Assembly: GCA_021790615.1 (NCBI GenBank)
Contig: JAJYGW010000356.1
Coordinates: forward strand, 1-7,758
From: Actinomycetes bacterium
Lineage (GTDB): Bacteria > Actinomycetota > Acidimicrobiia > Acidimicrobiales > JAKAOS01
Length of the DNA: 7,758 bases
Direction of reading: 5' to 3'
The position numbers were made by a program, and so were the translations under genes. Below are positions 6,200 through 7,758 of this stretch, piece by piece. The stretch's first letter is position 1, and each line of letters starts with the position of its first letter. The notes under the pieces were generated by a model that had not been told where the DNA came from, made no database searches, and saw nothing but the letters and a program-made list of their open reading frames with translations.

Positions 6200-7204
6200 G
6201 TGAAGTACACCAAGCTGGGCCGGACCGGGCTCGATGTGTCGCGCATCTGCCTCGGCTGCATGAGCTACGGGGACGCCTCTCGCGGCGGCCACCAATGGGT
6301 CCTCGACGAGGAAGAGAGCCGGCCATTCGTGAGAAGGGCGCTCGAAGCGGGCGTCAACTTCTTCGACACCGCGAACGTGTACTCCGCCGGGTCGAGCGAG
6401 GAGTTCCTGGGCCGGGCTGTGCGCGACTTCGCCAACCGTGACGAGGTCGTCATCGCCACGAAGGTGTGCGGCCGGATGCGGGAGGGCCCCAACGGGTCCG
6501 GACTGTCGCGCAAGGCGATCCTGGCCGAAGTGGACCACAGTCTCGAGCGGCTCGGGACCGACTACATCGACCTGTACCAGATCCACCGCCTCGACCACCG
6601 AACGCCGATCGAAGAGACGCTCGAGGCGCTCGACGACGTCGTGAAGGCGGGCAAGGTGCGCTACGTCGGCGCCTCGTCGATGTACGCGTGGCAGTTCTCC
6701 AAGGCCCTCTACACCGCAGAGGCTCATGGGTGGAGCCGGTTCGTCAGCATGCAGAACCACTACAACCTGCTGAACCGGGAGGAGGAGCGCGAGATGCTGC
6801 CCCTCTGCGTCGATCAAGGCGTCGGCGTCATCCCTTGGAGCCCCCTCGCGCGGGGCCGGCTCACGCGCGACTGGGGAGAGACGACCAACCGCTCGGAGAA
6901 GGACGCCTTCGGATCCACGCTCTACGAAGACTCCGACCGGACCGTCGTGGAGCGGGTGGCGGAGGTGGCCGCCGAACGGGCGGTCCCGCGGGCACAGGTG
7001 GCGCTGGCGTGGCTGCTGTCGAACCGGGCCGTGACCGCCCCCATCGTCGGCGCCACGAAGCTCGGCCACCTCGAGGACGCGCTGGCCGCGGTGGACCTCG
7101 AGCTGAGCGACGAGGAGCTCGACCGGCTCGAAGAGCCTTACCACCCGCACGAGGTCGCCGGCTTCGACGGACCGGCCGGGCGCGGCGAGCGGCGACGGGG
7201 CTGA
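6200..7204 (+). CDS. yajO: YajO-like aldo-keto reductase
   Basis: Cytosolic NAD(P)H-dependent reductase, 334 residues, closely resembling E. coli YajO (324 residues) along its whole length. Shared stretches include LGCMSYGDASRG near the N-terminus, TPIEETLEALDDVVKAGK, NREEEREMLPLC, VIPWSPLARGRLTR and the terminal EPYHPHEVAGF. The catalytic tetrad is complete: D56 (FFDTA), Y61 (NVYSAGSSEE), K88 (VIATK) and H129 (LYQIHR). The family member in E. coli has been linked to pentose-phosphate/deoxyxylulose chemistry, but substrate range in this family is broad and the reaction here is not established. The GTG start follows a good GAGGAG site. The C-terminus carries a short Arg/Gly extension (GPAGRGERRRG) beyond the YajO end. 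It lies 63 bases after the first reductase, probably in the same transcript, and converges with the ThDP enzyme gene. Confidence 0.93.
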   Translation: MKYTKLGRTGLDVSRICLGCMSYGDASRGGHQWVLDEEESRPFVRRALEAGVNFFDTANVYSAGSSEEFLGRAVRDFANRDEVVIATKVCGRMREGPNGSGLSRKAILAEVDHSLERLGTDYIDLYQIHRLDHRTPIEETLEALDDVVKAGKVRYVGASSMYAWQFSKALYTAEAHGWSRFVSMQNHYNLLNREEEREMLPLCVDQGVGVIPWSPLARGRLTRDWGETTNRSEKDAFGSTLYEDSDRTVVERVAEVAAERAVPRAQVALAWLLSNRAVTAPIVGATKLGHLEDALAAVDLELSDEELDRLEEPYHPHEVAGFDGPAGRGERRRG

Positions 7205-7236
7205 CGCGCGGTCAGCTCTCTCGCAGGCAGACCCTC

Positions 7237-7251
7237 GCGAGCCCGGCTCGC
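7237..7251. terminator. Possible bidirectional terminator hairpin
   Basis: GCGAGC (7237-7242) and GCTCGC (7246-7251) form a 6-base perfect stem around a three-base loop, CCG. It lies in the 50-base gap between the convergent reductase and ThDP enzyme genes, starting 3 bases past the latter's stop. No T-run follows on either strand, so this is a weak candidate based mainly on position. Confidence 0.35.
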
Positions 7252-7254
7252 TCG

Positions 7255-7758
7255 CTATTCGATCGAGATCTCGTTCTCCTTGCAGGTGACGAACTCGAGA
7301 AGGGCCGGCCGGCCGGCCTCGGTCGCCTCGATTCCCCGTCTCAACGCGTCGGCGATCCCGGCGGGGTCGGTGACCCGCTCGCCGTAGCAACCGAACGACC
7401 TGGCCATGTCGGCGTAGTGACCGGTGATGTCCGTCGCCCCGTACTTCGCCTGGGAGACCGGCATGATCGGGATCTCGATCGCCATCGCGAAGTTGTTGAG
7501 CAGGACCGAGAGGATCGGGATCCGCTCCCGCGCCGCCGTCTCGAGGTCCATCCCGGTGAACCCGATGGCCGCGTCGCCCCACACGTTGACGCAGAGATGG
7601 TCCGGCTTGGCGAGCTTGGCGCCCATCGCCAGGCCGAGCCCGTACCCGAGCTGCGTCGTCTTCCCCCATCCGATGTAGCTGAGCGGCGCCGTCGCCGTCC
7701 AGAACGGGGTCATCTGGTCGCGCGGGCTGCCGGCATCGTGGGTGACGATCGTCGTTCG
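7255..7758 (-). CDS. Thiamine-diphosphate-dependent enzyme, C-terminal part (acetolactate synthase/oxalyl-CoA decarboxylase superfamily), N-terminus beyond window
   Basis: The last 167 residues of a ThDP enzyme; the coding frame enters from the right edge with no start in view, since codons before the ATG at 7713 are open and family-like (VTHDAGSPRDQ). The C-terminal ThDP-binding domain is recognisable from IGWGKTTQLGYGLGLAMGAK. The cofactor and Mg2+ motif follows as WGDAAIGFTGMDLETAARERIP, ending in LLNN 24 residues after GDA. The third position is Ala instead of the usual Gly (GDG), and the GDxAxGFxGM pattern recalls oxalyl-CoA decarboxylase and 2-hydroxyacyl-CoA lyase more than acetolactate synthase. 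Family members cleave or join C-C bonds next to a carbonyl. The substrate cannot be assigned from this fragment. Full length for the family is about 550-600 residues. The gene converges with the aldo-keto reductase pair. Confidence 0.9.
   Translation of the reverse strand, partial: RTTIVTHDAGSPRDQMTPFWTATAPLSYIGWGKTTQLGYGLGLAMGAKLAKPDHLCVNVWGDAAIGFTGMDLETAARERIPILSVLLNNFAMAIEIPIMPVSQAKYGATDITGHYADMARSFGCYGERVTDPAGIADALRRGIEATEAGRPALLEFVTCKENEISIE

Noticed and set aside
5414..7669. A 751-codon minus-strand open frame opposite the two aldo-keto reductases
   Set aside because: Both reductases have complete motifs on the plus strand. The antisense translation is low-complexity and runs into the ThDP gene in the wrong frame.
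7255..7758. Identification of the ThDP enzyme as sulfoacetaldehyde acetyltransferase (Xsc), which would supply sulfite to a Soe-like enzyme
   Set aside because: The visible C-terminal domain lacks the features I recall for Xsc around the cofactor motif and in the C-terminal region, and resembles the oxalyl-CoA decarboxylase pattern instead.

Overview
The window is very GC-rich, its codons mostly end in G or C, and GTG and probably TTG serve as start codons. This suggests a high-GC bacterium, most plausibly an actinobacterium. No single feature fixes the taxon, so this is an inference from composition and gene style. No RNA gene, insertion sequence, integrase or CRISPR array is visible.

Left part (1-3896, minus strand): a two-gene operon for a membrane-bound molybdenum enzyme of the complex iron-sulfur molybdoenzyme (CISM, DMSO reductase) superfamily. 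The first gene fuses a four-cluster [4Fe-4S] electron-transfer subunit to an NrfD/PsrC-type membrane quinone module. The second gene overlaps it by 4 bases and encodes the molybdopterin catalytic subunit, which is cut by the left edge. Neither protein shows an export signal, so catalysis is probably cytoplasmic, as in SoeABC sulfite dehydrogenase or PadBCD phenylacetyl-CoA oxidoreductase and unlike exported Psr, Ttr or Arr enzymes. The substrate cannot be read from the sequence.

Centre (3897-5200): a 70-base divergent intergenic region, AT-rich relative to its surroundings and with several short dyads, separates the operon from a LysR-type regulator. The regulator's effector domain resembles the CysL/YeiE group (sulfur and sulfite sensing), which weakly supports a sulfur-related role for the molybdoenzyme. 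The regulator ends in an unusual Ala/Ser/Gly/Pro/Glu repeat tail. The next 196 bases hold a strong hairpin and degenerate direct repeats but no convincing gene.

Right part (5201-7758): two consecutive plus-strand aldo-keto reductases, both with the complete Asp-Tyr-Lys-His tetrad. The second is clearly YajO-like. A 63-base spacer with a 15-base tandem repeat separates them. Convergent to them, cut by the right edge, is the C-terminal part of a thiamine-diphosphate enzyme of the acetolactate synthase/oxalyl-CoA decarboxylase superfamily.

The best-supported functional unit is the LysR regulator plus the divergent molybdoenzyme operon: an inducible respiratory oxidoreductase linking an unknown cytoplasmic substrate to the quinone pool. 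The reductases and the ThDP enzyme may belong to a neighbouring carbon-compound pathway, but nothing in the window ties them to the molybdoenzyme beyond proximity.
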